This document shows positions 15,001-22,485 of a stretch of 33,146 nt of DNA, one piece after another. How positions within the stretch are numbered: the first letter of the stretch is position 1; the number at the start of each line of letters is the position of its first letter. Origin of the DNA: an uncultured Lentisphaerota bacterium (GTDB taxonomy: Bacteria; Verrucomicrobiota; Kiritimatiellia; RFP12; UBA1067). Below the pieces are notes generated by a model that was not told the DNA's origin, made no database searches, and worked only from the letters and a program-made list of their open reading frames with translations. A program made the position numbers and the translations under genes. The DNA lies in NCBI GenBank assembly GCA_900321575.1, contig ONWT01000062.1:1-33146 (forward strand), read 5' to 3'.

Positions 15001-15754
15001 TACAAAGCAAAGGCTCGTCGAGCTGGCCGCACGATACGAAACCGCCGCCTTTCTGGAGGGCGATCCTTCCTGTTTTATGCATTCCGTGAGCGGTGAAACC
15101 AACCGCGAGGCGACGGCATTCGTGGCTTCGGCGCTCAGTTTCGGGTCGCGCGCCCAGTTTATGCCGAAGATTGCGAGCCTGATCGGCGCCGCAGGAGGCG
15201 ATATGGACAGGTGGATAAGGAGCGGCGCGTATTTGACGGAGTTTGACGGGAAAGATACGCGTTGCTTCTACCGGTTCTTCACGTACGGAGCAATGTCGAG
15301 GTTTTTCGGCGCCTATCGGGCGCTTATGTCGAGTTTCGGCACGCTCGGGGAATATGTCCGCAAAACATGCGAAGGGGATGCGCAAAAGGCGGTTTCGGCG
15401 ATTTGCGGATGGTTTTCGCGCAACAACGGCGGTGGCGTGGTGCCGAAGGACGCGAAGTCGTCCTGCAAGAGAGTGTGCATGTTTTTGCGTTGGATGGTCC
15501 GTTCCGGTTCGCCCGTCGATCTGGGCCTTTGGGCCGATTTCATTGATCGGCGAACGCTTATAGTCCCTCTGGATACGCATGTCGTGCAGGAGGCGGTCGC
15601 GCTTGGGCTTCTGCGTAGCCCTTGCGGCTCGATGTGCGCGGCGAGACGGCTGACGGCCAATCTTGCGGAGGTGTTTCCGAACGATCCGTGCCGGGGAGAT
15701 TTCGCGCTCTTCGGATATGGAGTGGACAAGTCTTCCCATGGAGGAGAAGCATGA
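14984..15754 (+). CDS. TIGR02757/DUF2400 family protein
   Basis: A 256-residue soluble protein of a widespread family of unknown function. Recognisable blocks are EATAFVASALSFGSRAQFMPKI, CFYRFFTYG, SSCKRVCMFLRWMVR, DLGLWADFI, LIVPLDTHV and DFALFGYG, in the order seen in the family. The last part resembles helix-hairpin-helix DNA glycosylase folds, so a nucleic-acid role has been suggested for such proteins, but this sequence gives no proof. The ATG lies inside the preceding membrane protein gene (17-base overlap), and its stop overlaps the YitT-type gene as ATGA, so translation of the three genes is probably coupled. Confidence 0.85.
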   Translation: MALPRDTKQRLVELAARYETAAFLEGDPSCFMHSVSGETNREATAFVASALSFGSRAQFMPKIASLIGAAGGDMDRWIRSGAYLTEFDGKDTRCFYRFFTYGAMSRFFGAYRALMSSFGTLGEYVRKTCEGDAQKAVSAICGWFSRNNGGGVVPKDAKSSCKRVCMFLRWMVRSGSPVDLGLWADFIDRRTLIVPLDTHVVQEAVALGLLRSPCGSMCAARRLTANLAEVFPNDPCRGDFALFGYGVDKSSHGGEA

Positions 15755-16662
15755 AGTCTCAAGTAAAGTCTGAAATAGTCAGCTATCTCGTTCTCACTTT
15801 TGCGGCGCTGGTGATGGCGGTCGACTACCGCACCTTCGTCGAATGGGGCAATCTTTATCCTGGCGGTGCGGTAGGCCTGGCGATGTTGATGCAGCGCGTC
15901 GCGCAGTCGGTGTGCGATTCGCTGGGGTGGCACATTACGGTGCCGTTCGGCCCGATCAACATAGTGCTGAACGCTATACCGGTGTGGATTGGGTTCAAAT
16001 ATATAGGGCGCAAGTTTACTTACAAGTCCCTCTACATAATCTTCATGTCCGGCTTTCTTGCCGATTTGGTGCCGGTGGATGCGATTTCCGCGGCAATACC
16101 CGCCGAAGATTTGCTGCAGCTCCAGTCCGATCCGTTCTTGATGTCCCTCTTTGGCGGCATTGTGTTCGGGTTTGGAATCGCGCTTTGCCTCAGGTGCAAT
16201 GCTACATCGGGGGGCACGGACTTCATCGCCATATACCTTTCGGAGAAGAAGGGACAGGAAACATGGAATCTCATACTGGCCTTCAATGCGCTGGTTCTTC
16301 TCGCGGGCGGGTTCAAGTCTGGCTGGACGAGCGCTCTGTATTCGATAATCTACCAGTTTGTCTACATACAGGTCGTCCATCTGATGTATCGAACCTATCA
16401 GTATCAGACGCTTATAATAGTCACTACACAGCCCAAAAAGGTATGCGAGGCTATATATCGCATAAGCCATCACGGCGCGACGGTCATAAACGCAAAGGGC
16501 GCGTTCAAGGGCGAAGACAAGAGCGTTGTCATGTCGGTTGTCGCGGCGGATGACACGACGCGCATATACGCCATCTGCAAATCGCTTGATTCGGAGGCGT
16601 TTATCAACACCATCAGCACTTCGCGGGTTATCGGCCGGTTTTATCTGCGCCCGCGCGATTGA
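15751..16662 (+). CDS. YitT family membrane protein (DUF161 + DUF2179)
   Basis: A 303-residue protein with five or six membrane helices followed by a small cytoplasmic domain. The membrane part shows the YitT signature: NLYPGGAVGLAMLMQR near residue 35, PINIVLNAIPVWIGFKYIG, GIALCLRCNATSGGTDFIA, and ALYSIIYQFVY. The C-terminal DUF2179 domain (about 225-303) begins around TLIIVTTQPKKVCEAIYR and contains GATVINAKGAF. Function of the family is not settled; transport has been proposed. ATG 15751 overlaps the previous stop (ATGA) and has GGAGGAG at 15740-15746; the frame is open further upstream only within the neighbouring gene. Confidence 0.9.
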   Translation: MKSQVKSEIVSYLVLTFAALVMAVDYRTFVEWGNLYPGGAVGLAMLMQRVAQSVCDSLGWHITVPFGPINIVLNAIPVWIGFKYIGRKFTYKSLYIIFMSGFLADLVPVDAISAAIPAEDLLQLQSDPFLMSLFGGIVFGFGIALCLRCNATSGGTDFIAIYLSEKKGQETWNLILAFNALVLLAGGFKSGWTSALYSIIYQFVYIQVVHLMYRTYQYQTLIIVTTQPKKVCEAIYRISHHGATVINAKGAFKGEDKSVVMSVVAADDTTRIYAICKSLDSEAFINTISTSRVIGRFYLRPRD

Positions 16663-16672
16663 GCGCGATTTA

Positions 16673-16681
16673 TGGTATAAT
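16673..16681 (+). promoter_or_regulatory. Extended -10 promoter of tRNA-Leu
   Basis: TGG TATAAT at 16673-16681, 10 bases before the mature tRNA. GGTATAATACC (16674-16684) is a perfect odd palindrome around the box. The same element as used for protein genes here, so it is not specific to leaderless mRNAs. Confidence 0.8.
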
Positions 16682-16691
16682 ACCGCGCAAA

Positions 16692-16779
16692 GCCAGGATG
16701 GTGAAACGGCAGACACAGGGGACTTAAAATCCCTTGCCCAGTTTCGGGCGTGCGGGTTCGAGTCCCGCTCCTGGCACCA
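16692..16779 (+). tRNA. tRNA-Leu (anticodon UAA)
   Basis: The acceptor arms GCCAGGA (16692-16698) and TCCTGGC (16769-16775) pair perfectly, followed by A and an encoded CCA. The anticodon stem GGGGA/TCCCT closes the loop CTTAAAA with anticodon TAA. A long variable arm (class II) and the T-arm GCGGGTTCGAGTCCCGC are present, as expected for leucine tRNA. Confidence 0.97.
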
Positions 16780-16812
16780 GATATGCCACAACCCTGCGCG
16801 GGGCGGCGGCAA

Positions 16813-16841
16813 TTGTCTCACCGGTAGAAATATGGTATACT
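16813..16841 (+). promoter_or_regulatory. Promoter of the repeat-protein/coaE/rho/uvrA unit
   Basis: TTGTCT (16813-16818), 17-base spacer, TGG TATACT (16833-16841), then six bases to ATG 16848. It differs from the others by one base in the -10 (C for A). No Shine-Dalgarno site. Confidence 0.75.
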
Positions 16842-16847
16842 ACTTGT

Positions 16848-19800
16848 ATGAGCATAAATGTTCCCAGAATCATTTCTATGATTGCGGTCGCCATCGCAAC
16901 GATGCTCCCAGCTACATCGGTGGCGCAATATACATTTTGTTCGCTTAAAGAACGCCAGACGAGCGGTGCGTTCATCTACGACTGTGCTTTCGATGGTGGT
17001 GCTGAGTCCATATGGGTGGATCAACAAAGTTGGTCATACGACAACCTTTCAGGGGTGGTTTCGCATGATGACGGCCTCAGGTCGGGTTGGGGCGAATCGT
17101 ATTCTCCTAATTGCCCAGACACGCTTGAAGTCAACAACCATACCTATCGATTGCTGACCCTCGCGGTGTTTAATGAAGATGGCGAAACGCCGACAAGTTA
17201 TCATCCCAAGACAGATACGATATATGGGTGTGACTACGACTACGACGACTTAGGCTTCGCAACCCTTATAGTTCCAATTTATGTTCGTGAAGATTGGACC
17301 GTCACATTCATCGCCAACGGCGGCAGCGTCTCGCCGACATCAAAGGCTGTCACGCGCAAATCCGCCTACGGCGACCTGCCGACCCCGACGCGCACAGGGT
17401 ATACTTCTGCCGGGTGGTATACCGTCGCATCGGGAGGAACCAAAATAACGGCTTCTTCCGTCTACAGCCTTGCAACAAATCAGACTCTCTATGCCCAGTG
17501 GACTGCAAAAAAGAGCGCTTTGACATTCGATGCCAACGGCGGATCGGGCACGATGACTACCGGCCTAAGCGCCACATACGGTTCTGCTATGCCCACGCCA
17601 GTTGCTTTGCCGACTCGCACAGGCTACACCTTCGCTGGCTACTACGATGCCACAAGTGGCGGAACGCAGTATTACACCGCCGCGGGAGCGAGCGCCAGAA
17701 GCTGGAACAAAAACACTACAAGCGGCACAACCCTCTATGCCCATTGGACGGCGAAGCAAAGCGCCCTGACCTTCAACACCAACGGCGGCTCGGGCACGAT
17801 GACTACGGGGCTAAGTGCTACATATGATTCCGCAATGCCCACGCCCATCAATCTTCCTACTCGTGCCGGCTACACGTTTGCGGGTTTTTACGACGCGACA
17901 AGCAGCGAAACTAAATACTATAATGCGAATGGAACAAGTGCCACAACGTGGAACAAGAATACGACGAGCGGCACGACACTCTATGCCCGTTGGACGGCGA
18001 ACTCCTATACTGTTGCATTCAATGCGAATGGCGGAACGGGCACAATGTCCAACGAGACATTCACCTACGGCACCGCCAAGGCCCTGACGGCAAACTCTTT
18101 TACTCGCACGGGTTACACCTTTGCAGGCTGGGCAACCAGCGCGAGCGGAGCCAAGGTCTATAATGACAAGCAATCCGTCTCCAATCTCACGGCGACCAGT
18201 GGGGCAACCGTAACACTCTATGCAACGTGGACTGCGAACACCTATACCGTCACGCTCGACAAGCAAATCGGCTCTGGCGGCACGGCAAGCGTTCCGGCCA
18301 CATACAATAATAATATGCCTCCCATTGAAGTGCCTACCCGAAATGGCTACACCTTCGGTGGCTATTATGATCAGACCGATGGCGCTGGCACTCAGTATTA
18401 TAGCGCGAATGGGTCTAGCGCAAGCGTGTGGGATAAAGCAGTGGCGACCACACTTTATGCCAAGTGGACTGCAAAAACGTACACAATCACATTTAACGCG
18501 AATGGCGGAGCGGGAGGTACATGCCAGGAACTAGAGTATGGGGCGACTATTGTTGTGCCAACAGTAACACGCGAAGGCTATACGTTCAGTGGGTGGAGCC
18601 CCTCTGTGCCAGCGACGGTTTCTGGGGACGCTACTTATGTGGCACATTGGACTGTGAATAAGTATACGATCACATTTGATGCGAATGACGGCGAAGGTGG
18701 TTCGTCCACTGAAATGGATTATGGGGCGGCTATTGTTGCGCCGACAGTAACGCGTGAAGGCTACACATTCAGTGGCTGGCAACCAGCCGTGCCTGATACG
18801 GTGCCGGCCAGCAACGCAACATATGTTGCGCAGTGGATCGCCGATTTGCGCTTTACGATAACCTTCGAAGTGGAAGGCGGCGAGTTTGCCGATCCCGGAA
18901 CGAATAGCGTCAATACGGTTTATACGAACGGCTGCGCATATGGCTGGTTGCCGATGGCAACAAAGGAGAATCATGAATTCGCCGGTTGGTGGACTTCGCG
19001 AGAGCCGATCAATCGTGTCCAGCAATTGACGACCGATACTGCGACAAATACGATTTCCAAACTTTATGCCAGATGGAAAGAGTCGTTGCCAATGGTAACT
19101 GTCTCGGAGGATAGTAATAGCACTAATGTAGTATGGGGAACGGAATTTGGCGATCTTAAAATGATCCCTTCAACTGTTCCGGACGGCAAGTACTTCGCAT
19201 GGTGGTGCGATACAGATGGCAAGCCGATAGCAGATGACTATGTTGTCACAAACGATATCACAGTCACGCCCCAATGGTCGGTCGCTGATATACTGCGGGG
19301 CGAGGTTGCGTTCGAAAAAGACGAGTGGACTTACGCCAATGGTGGATTTTGCAGCAAAGATTTTACGAAGGCAAACAGTAGAGAAACCAAGTCGTTGACA
19401 GCTTACCTTCGATATGCAGGGGTTGTTTCATTTGACTATTCCGCACGCCTTGCTGAAGATGAAGAAAATAATCTGTATACGTCATTTGGATGGCAAATGG
19501 ATGACACGAACGCGCTGTTTGTAGCCGTTAATCAAGGTGAAACCCAAGGCAGCGCAAATGTCTTAGCGAAAGAAGCGATATATTGGAAGATAGAAGGGGG
19601 CGGGGTAAATAGCATCGATGACTACGCCGCGATCTCGAATATCCAATACAATATCGCTACATCGGAATGGGTTGATGCGTGGTGCTCGACAAACTCGGGC
19701 GCCCGCACGTTGACGCTTGTGACCCCGGCTGAAGCGGGTGTGCTATCGTTCAACTGGCGCGTAAATGGCGAGACCGGATATGTCGATACGAATGGTGTTT

Positions 19801-20390
19801 ATCGTCTGTGCGATCGTCTGTCTTTCCGTGAGCTTGGCGGCACGTCGCTTCGGGTGGAGGGTTTTTCAGAAGAAAACGGGTTTACGCATGTATGCGTTAC
19901 CAACGAAAATGCGTCCTCGCATATCTTTATCTGGCGATATGAGAAAGACTACGACTGCAAAGCAGGCGATGATGCCGCCTGGATCAAAGATATAGTTTGG
20001 ACGCCGCTCGCGCCATCCGCAGAAGATACGGTAATTGAATACACATCGCTAGACGGGACGGAAATGACGGTTAGTATTCCCAATAGTTGGATAGACGACC
20101 GCAATCTGCGTACAGGCGAAATGTCGTATAGCGACGCCGTCAGCGGAATTTCCGCGACAAGCGGCCTGCGGTACTGGGCTGGTTACATTATCGATGAAGA
20201 TCCTGATGCCGAGTTTCGGATAACGAACTTTGTGGCCCATGCCGGCGCAATAGCAATAGGTTGGGCTCCAAACCGTCCGGATCGCGTCTATACGATTTGG
20301 GGCAAGACGAATCTGACCGACGCGGCTTGGCACACGCCCACAAATTCCGCGACCCGCTTTTTCACTGTAGAAGTTTCGATGCCGAAATGA
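16848..20390 (+). CDS. Large exported protein with Listeria-Bacteroides (InlB-type) repeats
   Basis: A 1180-residue exported protein. Residues 1-26 are a signal peptide (hydrophobic core IISMIAVAIATMLPATSVA, cut before Gln27). About eight repeats of 60-80 residues fill roughly 152-744; each starts with a strand like TITFNANGG, holds GYTFAGWY or a variant, and ends with TLYAQWTA. These small ubiquitin-like beta domains are common in surface adhesins. The remaining C-terminal part (about 830-1180) has no repeats, is rich in Trp, Asp and Asn, and ends in TNLTDAAWH and a final [11 protein letters not shown], a type of end I associate with PVC-group secreted proteins. No LPXTG or membrane anchor is seen. 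ATG 16848 follows the -10 box by six bases; the upstream open frame runs through the tRNA and is not coding. Codon use looks less GC-rich than in neighbours. Confidence 0.88.
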   Translation: MSINVPRIISMIAVAIATMLPATSVAQYTFCSLKERQTSGAFIYDCAFDGGAESIWVDQQSWSYDNLSGVVSHDDGLRSGWGESYSPNCPDTLEVNNHTYRLLTLAVFNEDGETPTSYHPKTDTIYGCDYDYDDLGFATLIVPIYVREDWTVTFIANGGSVSPTSKAVTRKSAYGDLPTPTRTGYTSAGWYTVASGGTKITASSVYSLATNQTLYAQWTAKKSALTFDANGGSGTMTTGLSATYGSAMPTPVALPTRTGYTFAGYYDATSGGTQYYTAAGASARSWNKNTTSGTTLYAHWTAKQSALTFNTNGGSGTMTTGLSATYDSAMPTPINLPTRAGYTFAGFYDATSSETKYYNANGTSATTWNKNTTSGTTLYARWTANSYTVAFNANGGTGTMSNETFTYGTAKALTANSFTRTGYTFAGWATSASGAKVYNDKQSVSNLTATSGATVTLYATWTANTYTVTLDKQIGSGGTASVPATYNNNMPPIEVPTRNGYTFGGYYDQTDGAGTQYYSANGSSASVWDKAVATTLYAKWTAKTYTITFNANGGAGGTCQELEYGATIVVPTVTREGYTFSGWSPSVPATVSGDATYVAHWTVNKYTITFDANDGEGGSSTEMDYGAAIVAPTVTREGYTFSGWQPAVPDTVPASNATYVAQWIADLRFTITFEVEGGEFADPGTNSVNTVYTNGCAYGWLPMATKENHEFAGWWTSREPINRVQQLTTDTATNTISKLYARWKESLPMVTVSEDSNSTNVVWGTEFGDLKMIPSTVPDGKYFAWWCDTDGKPIADDYVVTNDITVTPQWSVADILRGEVAFEKDEWTYANGGFCSKDFTKANSRETKSLTAYLRYAGVVSFDYSARLAEDEENNLYTSFGWQMDDTNALFVAVNQGETQGSANVLAKEAIYWKIEGGGVNSIDDYAAISNIQYNIATSEWVDAWCSTNSGARTLTLVTPAEAGVLSFNWRVNGETGYVDTNGVYRLCDRLSFRELGGTSLRVEGFSEENGFTHVCVTNENASSHIFIWRYEKDYDCKAGDDAAWIKDIVWTPLAPSAEDTVIEYTSLDGTEMTVSIPNSWIDDRNLRTGEMSYSDAVSGISATSGLRYWAGYIIDEDPDAEFRITNFVAHAGAIAIGWAPNRPDRVYTIWGKTNLTDAAWHTPTNSATRFFTVEVSMPK
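17301..19079 (+). repeat. Tandem InlB-type repeat-coding region
   Basis: About eight protein repeats begin near 17301, 17519, 17767, 18005, 18242, 18480, 18662 and 18852; a weak ninth follows near 19090. Repeats 2 and 3 are closest (both have NGGSGTMTTGLSATY and WNKNTTSGTTLYA), and 6 and 7 share VTREGYTFSGW. Their DNA differs at many third positions, so these are old copies held together at the protein level. Confidence 0.85.
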
Positions 20391-20917
20391 AGCGCGTCGC
20401 GTTAACAGGAGGAATCGCCTGCGGCAAGTCGCTTGCGGCCAAGTATCTCCGCGAGCTTGGCTATCCGACAATAGATGCCGACGATATCGCCCACTCGCTC
20501 ATTTCGCCGGAGGAACGCGCCCGTCTGGCGAAGACCGTGTTCAAGGACGCGTCGGCGCGGAAGGCTCTCGAAGCGCGCCTTCATCCGCAAATCAGGGCGC
20601 GGCTCAAGGCTGCGTACGAGGCGAATAAAGCGCATTTGCCGCTGATAGAGGTCATACCTCTGCTCTTCGAGGTGCAGTGGGACGCAGATTATGATATAAT
20701 ATGTTGCGTCACGTCTGAGAAGGCGACGCAGCTTTCCCGGATGATGGCCTGGCGCGGGCACACGCGCAGCGAGGCCGAAGCGCGGATCGACGCACAGATG
20801 CCGACCGCCGAGAAGGCCGCAAAATCCCACTACGTAGTCGCCAATGACGGGTCGGCAGAAGACCTCGAATCGGCGGTTTCGGAATTCGCGGGCTGGCTCG
20901 CGAAGCAACAATTGTAA
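20387..20917 (+). CDS. coaE: Dephospho-CoA kinase
   Basis: Phosphorylates the 3'-hydroxyl of dephospho-CoA, the last step of coenzyme A synthesis. The 176-residue protein (slightly short; about 200 is usual) begins with the P-loop [18 protein letters not shown], followed by the substrate motif [10 protein letters not shown], the central HPQIR, and the lid-like region [21 protein letters not shown]. The ATG at 20387 overlaps the stop of the large exported protein (ATGA), and rho follows after 11 bases. The coding sequence contains a TGATATAAT match at 20692-20700, the same element used as promoter elsewhere here. Confidence 0.93.
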   Translation: MKRVALTGGIACGKSLAAKYLRELGYPTIDADDIAHSLISPEERARLAKTVFKDASARKALEARLHPQIRARLKAAYEANKAHLPLIEVIPLLFEVQWDADYDIICCVTSEKATQLSRMMAWRGHTRSEAEARIDAQMPTAEKAAKSHYVVANDGSAEDLESAVSEFAGWLAKQQL

Positions 20918-20928
20918 GGAGAATCGAT

Positions 20929-22485
20929 ATGGCAGACGAACTAGACGTATTCGCAGGCGCGATGCCCGCGAAAGGCGGTGCGGAGGATGCGCCGCAATCC
21001 GCCCCGCAAGCGCCAAAGGCGGGCGGCGGAAAGAAGTTTTTCGGCGGACGAAAGCAATTCCAGCGGCGTCAGCAGCCTAAGCAGAACAATTCGCCGATAC
21101 GCGGCGCCAATGGCGAGGAGTCGGTGAATCCTCTTCTGAACGCGCCGCTGCCGGCAGAACAAAAGACCCAAGAGCCCGAGGCGCCGGCGAATCCGAACCG
21201 CAATCCCGAGCTGCCCGAGTACCGTCTGGCCGACATACAGACGTGGCCGGCGCCGGTCATTGTCGAGAAAATGATGCCTGGGGCGGATCCGGAGGAACTC
21301 GGAACGTATCGAAAGCACGAGCTCATCTTCGCGGCGATACGCACATATCTGAAGAACGGTGGCGCGGTTCTCGCTTCCGGCTGTCTTGAAATCATGCGCG
21401 AGGGACACGGCTTTCTGCGCTCGGCGAAGAACAACTTCCTGGCCTGCCCGGAGGATGTGTTCGTCACCCAGCAGCAGATACGCCGCCATGCGCTGCGCAC
21501 GGGCGACGTCGTCGAAGGGCCGATACGCGATCCGCGCGACCGCGACCGCTTCTTCTGCCTCGGCGGCGCGACGGCCGTCAACGGCAAGGAGCCTTCCGTG
21601 GCGGCACGCGTGATACATTTCGAAAACCTTACGCCGACCTTTCCGACGCGCCGCATAATACTCGAGACCGAGCCGACCGAGTATTCCACGAGAGTCATCG
21701 ACCTCTTTACCCCGATCGGCTTCGGACAGCGCGGCCTCATTGTCGCCCCGCCGCGCGTCGGCAAGACCGTTCTTTTGCAGAAAATGGCCAATGCCATAAC
21801 CGCAAACCATCCGGACGCGATTCTTATCGTGCTTCTCGTGGACGAGCGTCCCGAGGAGGTTACCGACATGCAGCGCAACACAAAGGCGATGGTTCTGTCG
21901 TCCACTTTCGACGAAGAGCCGCAGCACCATGTCAACGTGGCGGAGATGGTGATAGAGATGTCGAAGCGCCAGGTCGAGAACGGCAAGGACGTCGTGATAC
22001 TCCTCGACTCCATAACGCGCCTCGCGCGCGCCTACAACACAGTGCAGCCCCACTCCGGCAAGATTCTCACGGGCGGCGTGGACGCGCTCGCCCTGCACCG
22101 TCCGAAGCGCTTCTTCGGCGCGGCGCGCAATATCGAAGGCGGCGGTTCGCTGACAATCATTGCGACCGGCCTTGTGGATACGGGCTCGCGCATGGACGAA
22201 GTTATTTTCGAAGAGTTCAAGGGTACGGGCAACATGGAGCTTGTTCTCGACCGCGGCCTTGCCGACAAGCGGATCTTCCCGGCGATTGATATCGACAAAT
22301 CCGGCACGCGAAAGGAAGACTTGCTCCTTGATCCGCTTGAGCTGGAGAAGACGTGGGGCCTCAGACGCATACTCTCCGACGCCGGCCCCGAGTCGGCGAT
22401 GAAGAGCGTCCTCAATTCTCTCAAGAAGACGAAGTCCAATCCGGAGTTCCTGTTGGCGCTGGACCTCAAGAACGTCGTCAGGTGA
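20929..22485 (+). CDS. rho: Transcription termination factor Rho
   Basis: Hexameric RNA helicase that ends transcription at Rho-dependent sites. The 518-residue chain has an added N-terminal region (about 1-100) rich in Ala, Pro, Gln, Gly and basic residues ([18 protein letters not shown]), then the cold-shock-like RNA-binding domain with GHGFLR, and the RecA-like motor: Walker A PPRVGKT (about 274-280), [16 protein letters not shown] (Walker B and beyond), [11 protein letters not shown] (Q/secondary RNA loop region), and the R-loop [27 protein letters not shown] at 20915-20921 lies seven bases upstream of the ATG. The stop overlaps uvrA by one base (TGATG). Confidence 0.96.
   Translation: MADELDVFAGAMPAKGGAEDAPQSAPQAPKAGGGKKFFGGRKQFQRRQQPKQNNSPIRGANGEESVNPLLNAPLPAEQKTQEPEAPANPNRNPELPEYRLADIQTWPAPVIVEKMMPGADPEELGTYRKHELIFAAIRTYLKNGGAVLASGCLEIMREGHGFLRSAKNNFLACPEDVFVTQQQIRRHALRTGDVVEGPIRDPRDRDRFFCLGGATAVNGKEPSVAARVIHFENLTPTFPTRRIILETEPTEYSTRVIDLFTPIGFGQRGLIVAPPRVGKTVLLQKMANAITANHPDAILIVLLVDERPEEVTDMQRNTKAMVLSSTFDEEPQHHVNVAEMVIEMSKRQVENGKDVVILLDSITRLARAYNTVQPHSGKILTGGVDALALHRPKRFFGAARNIEGGGSLTIIATGLVDTGSRMDEVIFEEFKGTGNMELVLDRGLADKRIFPAIDIDKSGTRKEDLLLDPLELEKTWGLRRILSDAGPESAMKSVLNSLKKTKSNPEFLLALDLKNVVR

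Noticed and set aside
16734-16847. Upstream extension of the repeat protein through the tRNA gene
   Set aside because: It would read through tRNA-Leu and the promoter, and would hide the signal peptide that begins at ATG 16848.
17301-19281. CRISPR or satellite-like repeat array
   Set aside because: The repeats are in frame, 60-80 codons long and diverged at silent sites, so they are protein repeats without spacers.
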